From: an uncultured beta proteobacterium
Lineage (GTDB): Bacteria; Pseudomonadota; Gammaproteobacteria; Burkholderiales; SG8-41
Direction of reading: 5' to 3'
DNA: 32,047 nt
Assembly (NCBI GenBank): GCA_903893565.1
Contig: CAITMU010000004.1
Coordinates: 1-32,047 of the forward strand
Of this stretch, positions 31,986-32,047 are shown one piece after another. The translations under genes were made by a program, and so were the position numbers. The notes below the pieces were generated by a model. The model was not told the origin of the DNA. It worked only from the letters and a program-made list of their open reading frames with translations, and searched no databases. Position 1 is the first letter of the stretch. Every line of letters begins with the position of its first letter.

Positions 31986-32047
31986 AACGAACGGTAAGGC
32001 CTCTGGGGTAGGTGGGCTATTAAGGCAAAGACATGCCTAATATTCGG

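Noticed and set aside
1..32047. Search by reading for CRISPR arrays, insertion sequences, rRNA, complete tRNA, integrases and phage genes
   Set aside because: No regular spaced repeats, transposase or integrase motifs, or RNA-gene signatures were found apart from the isolated T-arm-like hairpin.

Overview
The window looks like a chromosomal segment from a betaproteobacterium, most likely Burkholderiales and near Alcaligenaceae. The reasons are the pyrR-ruvX-algH cluster, the rsmE/argA/yggX block, the NDUFA9-like/cca/midA/pteridine reductase/ttcA block, and six Bug (TctC-family) periplasmic solute receptors, a family greatly expanded in Bordetella, Achromobacter and relatives. This assignment rests on gene content and recognised protein motifs. 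No database search was run, and the species cannot be named.

Layout. 1-1225 (minus strand): pyrR (cut by the window edge), ruvX and algH. 1436-4628 (plus): rsmE, a possible arginine-rich leader peptide, argA, yggX and sixA. 4645-21149: an accessory catabolic island of about 16.5 kb on both strands. It holds an acyl-CoA dehydrogenase (minus); a BadH-like 3-hydroxyacyl-CoA dehydrogenase, a crotonase, an Asp-box beta-propeller protein and a Bug receptor (plus); a D-2-hydroxyacid dehydrogenase, Bug, crotonase and Bug run plus an acyl-CoA ligase (minus); then an EthD-like protein, an MmgE/PrpD protein, two Bug receptors and an FAD dehydrogenase (plus). 21184-31985: housekeeping genes rpiA, ilvA, slt, an NDUFA9-like gene, cca, midA, a pteridine reductase and ttcA, with one lone Bug gene between cca and midA.

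How the island may work. The ligase would activate an imported carboxylic acid to its CoA thioester. The acyl-CoA dehydrogenase would desaturate it, a crotonase would hydrate it or act as an isomerase or hydrolase, and the BadH-like enzyme would oxidise the hydroxyl group. This matches the logic of the aerobic-type cyclohexanecarboxylate route (AliA, AliB, BadK, BadH, BadI). However, neither crotonase is an obvious ring-opening BadI, and no thiolase is present. The MmgE/PrpD, FAD dehydrogenase and two-receptor cassette could handle a separate di- or tricarboxylate. No transcription factor and no TctA/TctB membrane partner is encoded in the window.

The least expected items are a CCA-adding enzyme whose HD-domain metal site appears lost, a cytosolic six-Asp-box propeller in a CoA-catabolic gene cluster, an Arg-containing 23-residue reading frame just before argA, two crotonases lacking the usual first catalytic glutamate, and a 9-bp tandem repeat in the signal-peptide core of the lytic transglycosylase. 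No rRNA, complete tRNA, CRISPR array, insertion sequence or integrase was seen. No gene-free stretch exceeds about 210 bases.
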